This document shows positions 34,601 through 44,689 of a stretch of DNA of 64,000 nt, one piece after another (position 1 is the stretch's first letter; every line of letters starts with the position of its first letter). Under the pieces are notes generated by a model, which saw nothing but the letters and a program-made list of their open reading frames with translations, searched no databases and was not told the origin of the DNA. The stretch lies in contig CM067306.1 in assembly GCA_034231615.1 (NCBI GenBank), positions 39,354,248-39,418,247 on the forward strand, given 5' to 3'. The stretch comes from Meghimatium bilineatum. Taxonomy: Eukaryota > Mollusca > Gastropoda > Stylommatophora > Philomycidae. Made by a program: the position numbers and the translations under genes.

Positions 34601-34914
34601 ATGAAGTCTCCGACTATTTTACTATTATTATTGTTATTGTCTCATGCACTATATAATTACGTGTTTACATCTCTTCTTTACTTAAACAAGGTATTTAAAC
34701 ATATTTAAGCGAGTAGGGGAAGGGGAATTGAATTCTCGGAAAAAGGGAGGGGATGGGTAAAAAAAAAATTGGCAATGAAAATGTACTAACGTAATTTATG
34801 GACAGACATATATATATATCTTTGTTGACAAGTTTTAGAAACTGAACCGCCAATTGTGTCTCTCATTTGTTCAATTTGTGAATGTTCTGCATGTTCAATT
34901 TTTTTCAATTCCTA

Positions 34915-35295
34915 GTGGTGTACCACCTACACATGACGAATGTATGTCTTAAGTACACAGTGGTGTACCACGTACACATCACGAATAGCTGTCTCAAGTA
35001 CGCAGTGGTGTTCCAAGTACACATGACGAATAGCTTGCTCAAGTACACAGTGGTGTACAAAGTACACATGCCGAATATATGTCTCAAGTACGCAGTGGTG
35101 TACAACTTACACATGTCAATATTTGTCTCAAGTACACAGTTGTGTACCAAGTACACATGACGAATATTTGTCTCAAGTACACAGTGGTGTACCAAGTACA
35201 CATGACGACTAACTGTCTCTAGTACACAGTGGTGTACCAAGTACACAAATGCGAGTAACTGTCTCAAGTACATTGCGGCGTAACAAGTACCAATA
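34915..35295 (+). repeat. 45-bp minisatellite, ~8.5 copies
   Basis: The unit contains 'cagtggtgtaccaagtacac' and 'atgacgaatatttgtctcaa'. As 45 is divisible by three and stops are rare, frames stay open on both strands (34882-35160 on + and 34905-35273 on -) with 15-residue periodicity such as 'HVYLVHHCVLETNIR'. They are artefacts. Confidence 0.95.
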
Positions 35296-35864
35296 AATAC
35301 TATCTAAAATTAGTGAAGTTCATAAATAATTATTCAAGCTAATTTAAGAATAAATTTTAAAAAAATGCTCATTAGAGACTTAGTTAAAAACTGGAAATTT
35401 AAAATGCATACTGTGGGTCTCACCAATGGCCAACTAGACAAACTACCATGGAACAGAAAAACTTAGTAGATGACATTCCGTTATATTGAGTCTCTCTAAT
35501 GGAAATTTTGTAGCATGTCATCTATACAATTATAGACCCTCTTTGAGTAGAAGGCTCCTTCAATTGGCATTGCAATAAGCCGAAAGCTGAAGTTTCCTGG
35601 GTATGAAAGCTCAGAAAAACCGCCCCACTCCATATAGGAGTTCTCAATCAATCAATCAATATTTGAAATATATTAGATCTTTTTACATTCTATGATCAAT
35701 TACAGCTACAGACTCCAGCCAGAAGACAAGAGACGCACAAGTGTCTGGGACAATCTGCAAGTTGCTACGCAAACGTACGTTATAATAAATATTACTTTAC
35801 GCAAGAAATAAATAAATAAATATTAAGTATTCATTTCTGGTGAGATATGAACTTATCATTCTGT
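35296..35864. other. No gene recognised
   Basis: Contains a short (CAAT)n run near 35650 and TAAA-rich sequence near 35810. No coding signal. Confidence 0.5.
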
Positions 35865-36027
35865 CGGGAACCGATGTTTCGGACTATTGGCGCATATAAA
35901 ACGGCGACACAACGAATTTTCATTCTCTGGACTACATCCTGCTGGAAATCTAGTGGGACCATTGTCCTTCCGCAAGTGAGATCTAGTGGGAGTTTGAGAA
36001 TGAACGAAGAAGAAGAAGGAGAACATC
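35865..36027 (+). mobile_element. SINE-A variant, 5'-truncated
   Basis: Closest to the copy at 31415: 'ttggcgcatataaaacggcg', 'ctggactacatcctgctgga' and 'gggaccattgtccttccgca', ending 'gtttgagaatgaacgaagaa' with the (GAA)n tail. Confidence 0.72.
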
Positions 36028-36127
36028 AGTTATCTCTTATTTTTATTGATTTTCTTTTTATTGTTCATTTTTTAAATTCATATTATTGTTCGTTGACATG
36101 TTTCTGAAAGAACATTACAGAGTAGAA

Positions 36128-36538
36128 AAATGTTTACCTCCACTTGCGTTTTAAATTGTCAGAAATCAAGTCACTATCAAGAGATACTGCAATTCAAAAT
36201 TCTGAACTAGTGAGTCTTATGAAAGCAACACAGAAAACAATAGAGAACGGATTCATGTCTATACTGATAGGTCTGCTTTCAAAACCACTATCAATGCAGG
36301 TTATGGTGTCTATATACAATATCCAGACACAACATCTGATGAGTTGTTTGATGCCTGTGGGGAAATATGTTCTGACTATGAAGCTGAAATAACATCAATA
36401 GAAGTTTTCTTATACCTCACGAAGACAGTATTTGATGTCTTTCCATCAAAAGTCCGAAACATTGTGATTTTTGCAGACTCTATGTCCGCTCTTCAAACAC
36501 TAGAATGTGATGGAAATGGTAAACTGCGCTAGTAATAT
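36128..36538 (+). pseudogene. LINE-E RNase H domain, part 1
   Basis: After a frameshift near 36250, the translation reads 'VYTDRSAFKTTINAGYGVYI', 'EICSDYEAEITSIEVFLYL' and 'NIVIFADSMSALQTLECDGN'. These carry the first three RNase H acidic residues (YTD, E of the 'EAE' helix, and D of 'FADSMSAL'). The domain then breaks at an insertion and resumes at 37307. There is no RT upstream, so the copy is 5'-truncated. Confidence 0.82.
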
Positions 36539-37297
36539 GATGTTCGTCCGTCGTGATCGACGATGACCAAAAACTCAACCATAATAATAATAACAATAAA
36601 TAATAAAATAATAAAGTTAATAGTGCGTTTTTAAATGACTAGCAAGTCCAATGCGCGCACAAAATGTTCTTTTACAGAATTGACAACAATAGAAGGTATC
36701 TGTGTGAGGTTGAGATGTTTTTTTCTTTTCTACGTGTCCGCTTCTGTCTTGCAGTTTCTTGTCTGAATTTTTTCGCCGCTAGTGCTCCCGTTCTAATGCT
36801 GTAACGCCATGCTGTTCCATCCTGAGCGAGGCTCTCCCAAGCGCCTACGTCAATGTTAAGATGTTTCAAGGATGACTTGAGATGGGTTGAGAAATGACTA
36901 GCGCTGAAGTTGGTTTATAGTGTGGAAGAGATGCGCTAATCGTCAACCACACACTCTCTCTCCTGAGTTTTATCTTGGTCCATTGGCAAGACAAAGTCGA
37001 GACAACTGGGAGAAAATCAGGTGCAGTGGATGGCCAGAGCGTACTATGTGTCTAACTGTGCCCTATGCTGTCCACACAGCTCTGCTGTTAGCGCCTATGT
37101 ACCCATTGAGTTACCTGCCCACTTCTTCCGAGTATTTCGCCGCAAACAGACTTTTTAAGCCTAGTTAGACAAAGCCTTTGATAACAATGCTAGGTTGGCT
37201 TATTTCTTAGCACTGTGAGTGTCCATAATAGCTACAGTGTGTCGCCCAATATCACATCGACTGTAACAGGTTGACAACGTGTAAAAATACGGCAATA
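36539..37297 (-). pseudogene. LINE-F insertion inside LINE-E
   Basis: The insert is bounded by the 9-bp direct repeat 'tagtaatat' (36530-36538 and 37298-37306). Read on the minus strand it contains 'LKHLNIDVGAWESLAQDGTA' followed by 'WRYSIRTGALAAKKFR', the LINE-F region before the C-terminal finger. It ends in an ATT/TTG-rich 3' region and 'gacggacgaacatcat', matching the end at 8699. The part at 36920-37200 has no clear protein match and may be another portion of the element or a further fragment. Confidence 0.75.
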
Positions 37298-37306
37298 TAG
37301 TAATAT

Positions 37307-37735
37307 ATCACCATGTCAACCAGCTGTTTACATCTTATGAAGTCAGCATTGTTGTGCGTTGGCTGCCTGGCCACTCAAACACACCTGACAATGACAAGGC
37401 ATACAGACTAGCAAAGAAAGGCACATAACAAAAACAGCCATATACACAAACGATCATGCAAGCAGTTAAAATGATGCTGAAATCTGGGAACACAGAGAAT
37501 TGGATGAACAGATGGACCATGATAAACACTGGGAGGGAAATCTATAAATATATGACCAGCCCAAATTCTGAAGAGAACGTCAATCTCCTGGGAAGGAAAT
37601 ATTAGAGTATCATTATCTGATATAGTATATAACATGTACAGCAAAACAAACATCTGAACAAAATACAACAGAAACACACCCCAGGGTGCCGGGTGTGTAC
37701 TCAATCCTATGAAACCTTTTACCACAACTTTTCTG
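37307..37735 (+). pseudogene. LINE-E RNase H domain, part 2, and C-terminus
   Basis: The translation continues the RNase H fold: 'NQLFTSYEVSIVVRWLPGHS' and 'NTPDNDKAYRLAKKGT', the region with the conserved His and last Asp. It then runs through an alpha-helical stretch to 'HTPGCRVCTQS', a C-x2-C that starts the zinc-binding tail. It follows the nested LINE-F directly, one reading frame off from part 1. Confidence 0.8.
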
Positions 37736-38154
37736 TAAGTTCAGCTCCGGATAACGTCGGGAAAATACTTCTCCCTCCAAGGGCAGATAAATAGTACACA
37801 TTATATGGAATGTAACAACACCTCCGAAACACATGCATATATCACATAATGGCATTAGGTCAAAGGGTTGCATGAGCCCATGAACCCCTGGATCAGCAAC
37901 TAACCAACCAACATGTTTCTAGAATTCTCTTTATTCTATGTAGTGAAGAAAAGGAACACCCCCCCCCCCTCAGCAAAATGAATTATCATATATAACTCAT
38001 CGCGAATACAAATCATAGAAATAATGTATGAAACATCCCCCTCTCGTAAATAATGACGAGCGATGTAGCTCGTGTTTCCTTTGTGAAATGGAACTTTTAC
38101 CCAGAGATTCATGTTATACCAATAATACGTCAAACAAGTATCCACCACAGAATG
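37736..38154. other. LINE-E 3' region and unassigned spacer
   Basis: Up to about 37910 this may be the LINE-E 3' end ('caactaaccaaccaac' tail-like). Beyond it is unassigned AT-rich sequence with a run of nine Cs near 37961. Confidence 0.3.
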
Positions 38155-38308
38155 TATATGTGATCTTGTGTAACATTATGTTAAATATTATCAAGACAGC
38201 AGATATAGTTATATGTGATCTTGTGTAACATTATGTTAAATATTATCAAGACAGCAGATATAGTTATATGTGATCTTGTGTAACATTATGTTAAATATTA
38301 TCAAGACA
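38155..38308 (+). repeat. 55-bp tandem repeat in the intron
   Basis: Units start 'tgatcttgtgtaacattatg' and continue 'ttaaatattatcaagacagc'. Starts at 38161, 38216 and 38271 are 55 apart and nearly identical. A further, more diverged unit follows the SINE at 38603-38690. Confidence 0.93.
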
Positions 38309-38602
38309 TATAGAAGAAGATGATCTAAAACGACCGTGTGTTGTCAGGCCCGAAAGGGGAGCAAATAATAGCATCACTATTTCCCTTCCACTCATGACGT
38401 AAAAGGCGACTAAGGAGGTTATGGGATGGAGTTGGCTATCCCATATAAGGTCAGTGACCCAAAGCCATGCTGAAGTCCGATGTGTCATGCCGAAAGGCGC
38501 AAATATCGCAGCAGTGCTGTAAACCATAACAAAACGCATTCCGTTCTCCGGACTACAACCTGCTAATCTGCAGGAGTTTGAGAACGTACGAAGAAGAAGA
38601 AG
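38309..38602 (+). mobile_element. SINE-A, full-length, in the 55-bp array
   Basis: Carries the whole SINE-A order: 'ccgtgtgttgtcaggcccga', 'ggggagcaaataatagca', 'ggcgactaaggaggttatgg', 'ggtcagtgacccaaagc', 'gatatcgcag'-like block, 'cgcattccgttctccggact' and 'gtttgagaacgtacgaagaa' with (GAA)n tail. The direct repeat 'atcaagaca' flanks it (38300-38308 and 38603-38611), though this could come from the array itself. It lies about 120 bp upstream of a host 3' splice site. Confidence 0.85.
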
Positions 38603-38690
38603 ATCAAGACAGCAGATATAGGTATATATGGTTTTCTGTAACATTATGTTAAGTATCATCACGAAAGCAGATATAGGCACATAAAACGAT
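38603..38690 (+). repeat. 55-bp repeat, continuation after SINE-A
   Basis: Resumes with 'atcaagacagcagatatagg' and a diverged second unit, showing that SINE-A interrupts the array. Confidence 0.8.
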
Positions 38691-38703
38691 CCTAATTTTA
38701 TTG

Positions 38704-38723
38704 TATTTGTTTATATATTTCAG
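38704..38723 (+). other. Predicted 3' splice site (acceptor)
   Basis: A T-rich tract 'tatttgtttatatatttcag' ends in CAG, and the coding frame is open from directly after it. Two bases (ga) would complete a codon begun in the previous exon. The upstream exon lies outside what I can recognise. Confidence 0.65.
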
Positions 38724-40855
38724 GACGTTTCTGGCAATGGCTATCGACTGTTATCATACTGTCAATGCTGATGTGGACAAGCATATACTGGAATTATATA
38801 CAAGTAGAAAAATTACCTTGGATTTATAATTTCTTAACAAACTCTAGTATAGCTATTCAAAATATGAAAAGTCACTGGGTTTCTATAAACAGATCAAGTA
38901 TTGTCAATAATTCTATATTTGATATGTCAAATTCAAGTAATAAAACCGAACATAGATTTACTTATAAAATGACAGCTTACATGAACGGTAGTACAAATCG
39001 AAGTGGTTTGTACAATGGATATACAGACGACAAGATCAACACCATCAGAAATCAAATTAATCAACTAGATGTTTCTGCTAAAGTTTCTATTGCTTGTGTG
39101 TTCCCAAAAGTGAATCCGTTTGACCCAAGTGTGATGAAAATAGCTGGGCTAGATAAAAAGACATTTCAGTGTGAGGGCGGTTATCCAGAATTGGTTTATA
39201 TAGATGGCAACCATCTTGTCATTAATTTCAGCAAAGTTAACGAGTCTATAGGGTTGAATCAGTTTAATCAGTGCAGATATAGACACATTCTTCGACACGA
39301 AAAAGGCGACAAAAATTTCAGATACAGCGAATGGCAGCAACCTTTCACAAATAAAACAGAGATCAAGGAAGATTTTGAATTTTTGCACGTGGAATGTTCA
39401 AATAAGAAATCACAAATTGTGTCCAAGTCTTACTGGCCTCTCATTCCAAGAAAAAAAGAATTAGATGAAATGGATTCCCTGTATTTAAAAAAACGTTATG
39501 CCGAGTCAGCATCTAAGGAAACATTAAATATAATAATGATAGCACTGGACGGCCTACCAAGAAATCAGTTTTTGAGAGCCATGACTCAAACATATTCCTA
39601 TTTGACCAATAATCTGACCTCATTTGATTTCACCATGCACTCACAGCTGGGAATCAACACGTTTCCCAATAGCCTACCCTTGTTTACTGGACGCTCTATG
39701 GAGGAAGTTAAACAATGGTGGAATGATTCACAACATTTGGACACTGTCGACATGATTTGGAGAAAGTTCCAAAACGCTGGATATCGCACTCTCTTCGCAG
39801 AAGATGCGCCAGGTATCGGTGCGTTTCACTATCTAAAGAAAGGATTCCAGTTTCCATTTGCTACCTACAACATCCGTCCTTTAGCTATGGCTATGGCAAG
39901 AGATGGTGACATTTGGAAAAATGGCGATATGTGTGTAGGTAACAAACTAGAAATCAACTTTCTATTGGATTATGTTAATCGTTTACTAGATACATTTTCA
40001 GACAGACCGGTTTTTGCCGTGTTAATGATTACGAAAATGACGCACTACGATGTGGACAACGCGAAAACGGTAGACGAGCATTTTCTCAACTTTTATAAAT
40101 CTTTAAATAAGCGAGGCCATCTCAATAGAACCTTGTTGATATCGTTCTCAGACCATGGAAATAGGTACGGAAAACTTAGAAAATCTAACAACGGAATTTT
40201 TGAAAGCAAATCTCCTTATACAATTCTAACTTTTCCCAAATGGTTTTTAACAAAATACCCTGAAGTTGCTATGAATCTAAAGTTAAACACAAAACGTTTG
40301 ACTTCTCATTTCGACACACATGCTACTCTTCTAGACTTGCTGTACTTTAAAAGCAATAAGCCACCCTTACTGGCACCAATCAGACACGGAATCAGTCTTT
40401 TTGACGTGATTCCATTGAACAGAACATGCAAAGATGCTTATATTCCTCCAGATTATTGTTTATGTGGGTATGAGAACATTGAAAACATCGACATACAATC
40501 AGATACTTCAACCAAACTTGCGAATCTTGTGATGAAGTCACTGAACTCAAAAATTGATCCATCTCTGTGTGCTATTTTAAAACTCAAACAAATTGTGATC
40601 ATTGTCAAGCTGTCGCTCAACGAGACCACAAGTAAGTCCATCCAGACCACGAGTGAGGTAAACCAGACCACTACTTTGTACAAAGTAAAACTACAAACAA
40701 GTCCAGGTGATGGAATATTCGAAGCAAACGTTTATGTGGGCAATGTTTGGACAGTAGGACATAACATAGACAGGTTAAATTTGTACAGAGGTCAAGCTGA
40801 TTGTATTCAGAATGCCAGTGACAGACTGTTCTGTTATTGTAAAAACTTATTATAG
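38724..40855 (+). CDS. DUF229 protein (alkaline-phosphatase-like), last exon
   Basis: The frame is open from the splice acceptor to a stop at 40853-40855. The first ATG in this frame is at 38765, but the frame extends upstream as 'RFWQWLSTVIILSMLMWTSI', a hydrophobic segment typical of a type II signal anchor. I therefore take the true start to lie in an earlier exon. Counting from 38765 (696 residues), DUF229 hallmarks are 'IIMIALDGLPRNQFL' (D262), 'NTFPNSLPLFTG' (from 298), 'FAEDAPGIGAFHYLKKGFQ' (from 344), 'ISFSDHGNRYGKLR' (D463, H464) and a cysteine-rich C-terminus ending 'CYCKNLL'. Many N-x-S/T sequons suggest luminal or extracellular exposure. The substrate is unknown; the family shares the alkaline phosphatase/sulfatase fold. 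The residue after D262 is G, and I do not see the usual Ser/Thr nucleophile there. No stops or frameshifts, so probably functional. Confidence 0.88.
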
Positions 40856-40985
40856 TCCGTTTAGAGGTGAATGGAGAAAAATATATCTAAATCTCTATTA
40901 GATTAGTTTCGACAAATATATATACACACACATATGAAAAAGATGTTATAAAAATATAGAATGCTCAAATTTGCACTTTAATAAT

Positions 40986-41261
40986 CTTCTTCTGTGTTCG
41001 TTCTACAACTCATGCAGATTAGCAGGATGTAATCCGGAGAACGGAATGCGTTGTGTCATGGTTTACAGCATAGCTGCGATATCTGCGCATATCGGCCTGA
41101 CACATCAGACTTCAGCATGACTTTGGGTCACTGACCTTATATGGGATGGGACAGCGAACTCCATCCCATAACCTCCTTAGTCGCCTCTTACGACATGCAT
41201 GGAAGGTAAACAGTGTTGCTATTCTATGCTCCCCTTCCGAGCCCCAGCAACACATGAGCGG
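40986..41261 (-). mobile_element. SINE-A, full-length, with 10-bp TSD
   Basis: Reverse-complement SINE-A of 276 bp, flanked by 'ctttaataat' at 40976-40985 and 41262-41271. All blocks are present, from 'tgtgttgctggggctcgg' through 'ggcgactaaggaggttatgg' and 'cgcattccgttctccgg' to the (GAA)n end, which is short here. It begins only about 130 bp beyond the DUF229 stop codon and so may lie in the 3' untranslated region. Confidence 0.9.
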
Positions 41262-41294
41262 CTTTAATAATGATAACCGAACAAGATGTCTATT

Positions 41295-41688
41295 ACTTAT
41301 CATCATCATCATTAAGTGCCGTCTCCGCATTGAAAGTTGGCTGCAACAGACTTTCACCATCCCCTGTCTCTTGTCTTGGTGGCAAACTCTGCTAAACTGT
41401 AAGCTGCCCATCTCGTGATATTACTCTCCCACTTGTATCTTTGCTTCTCTCTTTTTCGCCTCCAATCGAGTTTACCCTCAAGTAGGGTCTTCAATAAAGT
41501 GTCATGTCTTTTAATGTGTCCAAAATATTTTATTTGTTTGATGTTGTTTCCTTTAATAATTCTTTCTTTATACGAAATATTGTTGCAACCTATTTGTTGC
41601 TTTTCTTCTTTTTCCATGACGTTCTCCCTATTCTTCTATATAACAAAATCTCAAAGGCATCAATTCTTTCTTCCAGTTGTTTATTTAT
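41295..41688 (-). pseudogene. RTE-type LINE 3' end with 8-bp TSD
   Basis: Minus-strand equivalent of the copy at 29584: 'GNNIKQIKYFGHIKRHDTLL', 'LLEGKLDWRRKREKQRYKWE' and 'SNITRWAAYSLAEFATKTRD'. The (TGA)n tail is next to 41295. The direct repeat 'tgtctatt' occurs at 41287-41294 and 41689-41696. Its length (394 bp) and 5' truncation point nearly equal those of the copy at 29584 (402 bp). Confidence 0.85.
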
Positions 41689-41696
41689 TGTCTATT

Positions 41697-42599
41697 TTTC
41701 TAAGTCATACTTTATGTAGAACAGATAAAGAATTTTATAATTCTAATTTTTAGCTTGTTTGTAATTTGTTTAGACTTTAATATTGTCCTCATGTCATTGA
41801 CTGTTAGCCATTGCTATTCTCCTTTTAATTTCTGTTTCACATCTACCATTATAGGTTATTACGTTTCAAGATATTGATAATATTAACTGTTGTAGTATCT
41901 CTGCATTTATTTTTATGTTTTAACACGATCTTCTATGATTTTACTGATTATCATTGTTTAAAAAAATATTATACGTAAACATAATCTTGTTAGTATCGCA
42001 CAAAGTTATCAGGGTTACTTCACTGGACAAGTTTAGGGAATGTTTATGATTACAATTATTATTTCACGAGATACTTGAAAGAAGGGTCTACTAATTGAAA
42101 CAATATTTAAAATTAATTTTCTGAAAAATTGCGAATACAAATACAAAGACGGAAACTAAGATAGATCTACGAGATCTCGTATATATTGAAATGATTTTAA
42201 AATAACTTTTATGAACTTAGTTCTATTTTAATGAAATTATACGTTTTTTGTTCTAAAACTTCTGACCTCCATAATATTTCCTATAACATTTAGACCCTAT
42301 ACATGAATAATGCATGTCTTGAATAAATGTTGGTGGCAAGGCTGTAGAAATGACTTTACTACAAGTGGCTATGGTGTAATAATTAAAAAAATAAAAGATG
42401 CTTCTAGTTTTATTCTGGAGTATCCTTTGTTTAATTTATTTTATGTTGGGGGGGGGGGGGGAGTGGGGGGGGGGGGAGGGTTAAAGTCAGGCTATGAATC
42501 CATCAAATTAGATGGTTACCCTCCACTCTTTTTAACCCAATATCCCACCAATTTTGCTAAAAATTTAGTTTCGTGATCATGTCCACACAAAAAAAGATT
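41697..42599. other. No gene recognised; contains a G-rich tract
   Basis: AT-rich spacer. Two long G runs (14 and 12) at 42448-42476, separated by 'agt' and followed by 'aggg', stand out sharply and are listed as a separate repeat. Confidence 0.5.
42448..42480 (+). repeat. Poly-G tract, potential G-quadruplex
   Basis: Fourteen Gs, a three-base spacer, twelve Gs, an A and three Gs follow in one strand. Such runs can fold as G-quadruplexes in vitro. They are also prone to length errors in sequencing, so exact run lengths are uncertain. Confidence 0.8.
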
Positions 42600-43135
42600 T
42601 TAAAAATTTATTAAAAGAAATTCTTTCTTTAACTTTCTCGTTAAGAAATCATGTTCACATGTATACAAAGTTCAAGATTGGCAACACGGCCATGTGTACA
42701 TGTGGACAGGCAGCACAGAGTGCCAAACATATACTTCAAGAGTGCTCTGAGCATGAAACGCTGAGGCAGACATATTGGCCAGAGGAAACAACACTGGAAT
42801 CAAAACTCTATGGGACACTGTATGAACTACAAAATACAGTGAGTTTTATTAAGGAGACAGAATTACAGATATAGACATGTTTCAAGTGAACGAAAGAAGA
42901 AGAAGAAGAAGTTAAGAAATCATTCCGTTCTCTCTTTCTTTTTAAGAAATACTTATTTCCTTTCAAGAAATCCTTCCTTCCTCTTTTTCTAAAAGAAACC
43001 CTTTCTTCCCCTCTTTTAAGAAATGTTTAAGAAATTCTTCTTTCTTCTAAAGAAATTCTTCCCTCCTCTGTTTCTTTTTTAATAAATCCTTCCCTCCTCT
43101 TTTTCTTTTTAACAAATCGTTCCTTCCTCACTTTA
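42600..43135 (+). repeat. Pyrimidine-rich 'ttaagaaatccttcctcc' repeat region
   Basis: Imperfect units of about 35-45 bp combine 'ttaagaaat' with CTT/CCT-rich sequence. A 5'-truncated LINE-A interrupts the region at 42653-42910. Confidence 0.75.
42653..42910 (+). mobile_element. LINE-A, 5'-truncated 258-bp insertion with 13-bp TSD
   Basis: The insert is flanked by 'gttaagaaatcat' at 42640-42652 and 42911-42923. It carries only the last 70 codons of the LINE-A protein, starting 'MYTKFKIGNTAMCTCGQAA' and 'HILQECSEHETLRQTYWPEE', to the natural stop. The 3' end 'tttcaagtgaacgaaagaag' and a clean (GAA)n tail follow. The frame is intact and the tail uninterrupted, so it is one of the younger insertions. 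It cannot move itself. Confidence 0.92.
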
Positions 43136-43191
43136 GTAAAGATAGCCTTATCTACATTCCTTTTGGGAAACATTAAAAATATTGCTCAATC

Positions 43192-43375
43192 TCAATCTAG
43201 CGGATTTGTCTGTTTATTATTAAAATGAATACATCCATGTAACGCAAATATCAATTTAGCGGATTTGTAAGATTATTATTATGATGAATACATCCATGTA
43301 ATACTAACATCAATCTGGAGGATGTTTGTTTATTATTACGGTGAATACATACATGTAACGCAAACATAAGCAATG
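43192..43375 (+). repeat. ~58-bp direct repeat, three copies
   Basis: Units contain 'atcaatctagcggatttgt' and 'gaatacatccatgtaacgc'. Equivalent points at 43227, 43286 and 43343 are 59 and 57 apart. Confidence 0.88.
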
Positions 43376-43559
43376 TATTGTTTAATGAGTTCAATAATTC
43401 GTGATCTCCGAAAGGGTTTTTCTGCCCTGCCATAATACATTCTGAAGTAACAATAAAAGTGAATGTTTCAGCGGCTTGCAGGAAGAAGTGGTCTTAATTG
43501 ACTTGACAAACTGTTTTAGAAGTTATACATAACATTATATTTGTTCTAAAATAACTGAA

Positions 43560-43903
43560 ATAATGAGTACTAACACCCATTGGAGTGAATTCAAATCGAA
43601 TGATAAAATCAGACAAAATTTCATCACAGATGTTATGAGAAAACGCCGTTGGTCCTACATCGGGCATATCCTACGCGCAGACACAAACAGAATACACCAC
43701 CAATCTCTTGAATGGATACCTACAGGCAAAAGAGCAAGGGGTAGACCAAAAAAACAGAAGAACAATACTTAGAGAAAGTAAAACAACCAATATTCATACT
43801 ATTCAAGAACAGCAAAGAATAGCTTTGAACAGACAGAATTGGAGAGATCAAACCACTGCCCTATGCGCTAACTTCAGCGAAAAAGGAAAATGAATGAATG
43901 AAA
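43560..43903 (+). pseudogene. LINE-C, 3' end fragment
   Basis: Translation: 'HWSEFKSNDKIRQNFITDVM', 'RRWSYIGHILRADTNRIHHQ', 'GKRARGRPK', then after a frameshift 'LNRQNWRDQTTALCANFSEK' to a stop. It ends with a (GAAT)n tail. This is the C-terminal part of a LINE whose RT lies in the copy at 55230. The same end occurs at 45257 and 62853. Confidence 0.82.
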
Positions 43904-44108
43904 ATATCAGAATATGCTAGATATCAATGCATACTTCCACCACATTACCAATGGCGGTTCTCTGGATTGCAAAAACAAAACAACCAATGCAAATACTATC
44001 AAATATGCTCAGCAGACACACATTATTTATTAAGCCTATCATACAAATGATTTATTAACAATATCATAGAATTCGATAATTCTGAATCTCCACAACATCA
44101 TTATAAAC
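43904..44108. other. Unassigned spacer
   Basis: About 200 bases of AT-rich sequence without recognisable features. Confidence 0.5.
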
Positions 44109-44121
44109 ATATTTTAAGACT

Positions 44122-44574
44122 CAGTCAATTTCTCTTTTGATAAGTTGGCATATAGGGCTGATGTCATAGTTCTCCATGCCTGTCGGTCAGTTGCCAAGGA
44201 TTGCAGGTCTTGTGCATTTATGCCTGTTGATTTTAGTTCATTCACAAATGTTCTTCTTAGCGTTGTTGTTGGTCTTCCCTGTTTTCTTTCCCGTCTGGTG
44301 TCCACATGAAGGCCTGCCGTGGAATTCTATCTTCCTTCATTCTATGTACGTGGCCGATGTATGTCCAGCAGCGTTTTCTGATGATGTTTGTCACATATTC
44401 TTGTTTTGTCTCCTCTCTTAGTATGTCATTTGATTTGAAGTCTTTCCAATTAGTATTTGTGATTTTTCTGATGCATCTACTCTCGAAGGCAACTAACTTC
44501 TTATCCATTTTTACGGTATATTTCCAACTTTCACATCCATATGTCAATGAAGGAATCACACTTGCATTGAAAAG
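44122..44574 (-). pseudogene. LINE-C, 3' end fragment with 12-bp imperfect TSD
   Basis: Minus-strand translation, in two frames, gives 'SLTYGCESWKYTVKMDKKLV', 'AFESRCIRKITNTNWKDFKS', 'RKRCWTYIGHVHRMKEDRIP' and then 'RPTTTLRRTFVNELKSTGIN' with 'LATDRQAWRTMTSAL'. The tail 'gagaaattgactg' lies next to 44122. The flanks 'tattttaagact' (44110-44121) and 'tattttacgact' (44575-44586) differ by one base and look like a TSD. One frameshift lies near 44280. Confidence 0.85.
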
Positions 44575-44689
44575 TATTTTACGACTATTATAACTTTATT
44601 ATATTTCAGAACCACATGTAAAGTATGAACTTGATATATCACAGAGGTTGTGAGAAATTTGAAGGCAAAGAGGGGCACGATTTTTTGAA

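Noticed and set aside
34882..35273. Open frames on both strands with a 15-residue repeat
   Set aside because: Produced by the 45-bp minisatellite.
36920..37168. 82-codon + strand frame with several Cys and Pro
   Set aside because: It lies inside the LINE-F insertion, with no recognisable domain on this strand.
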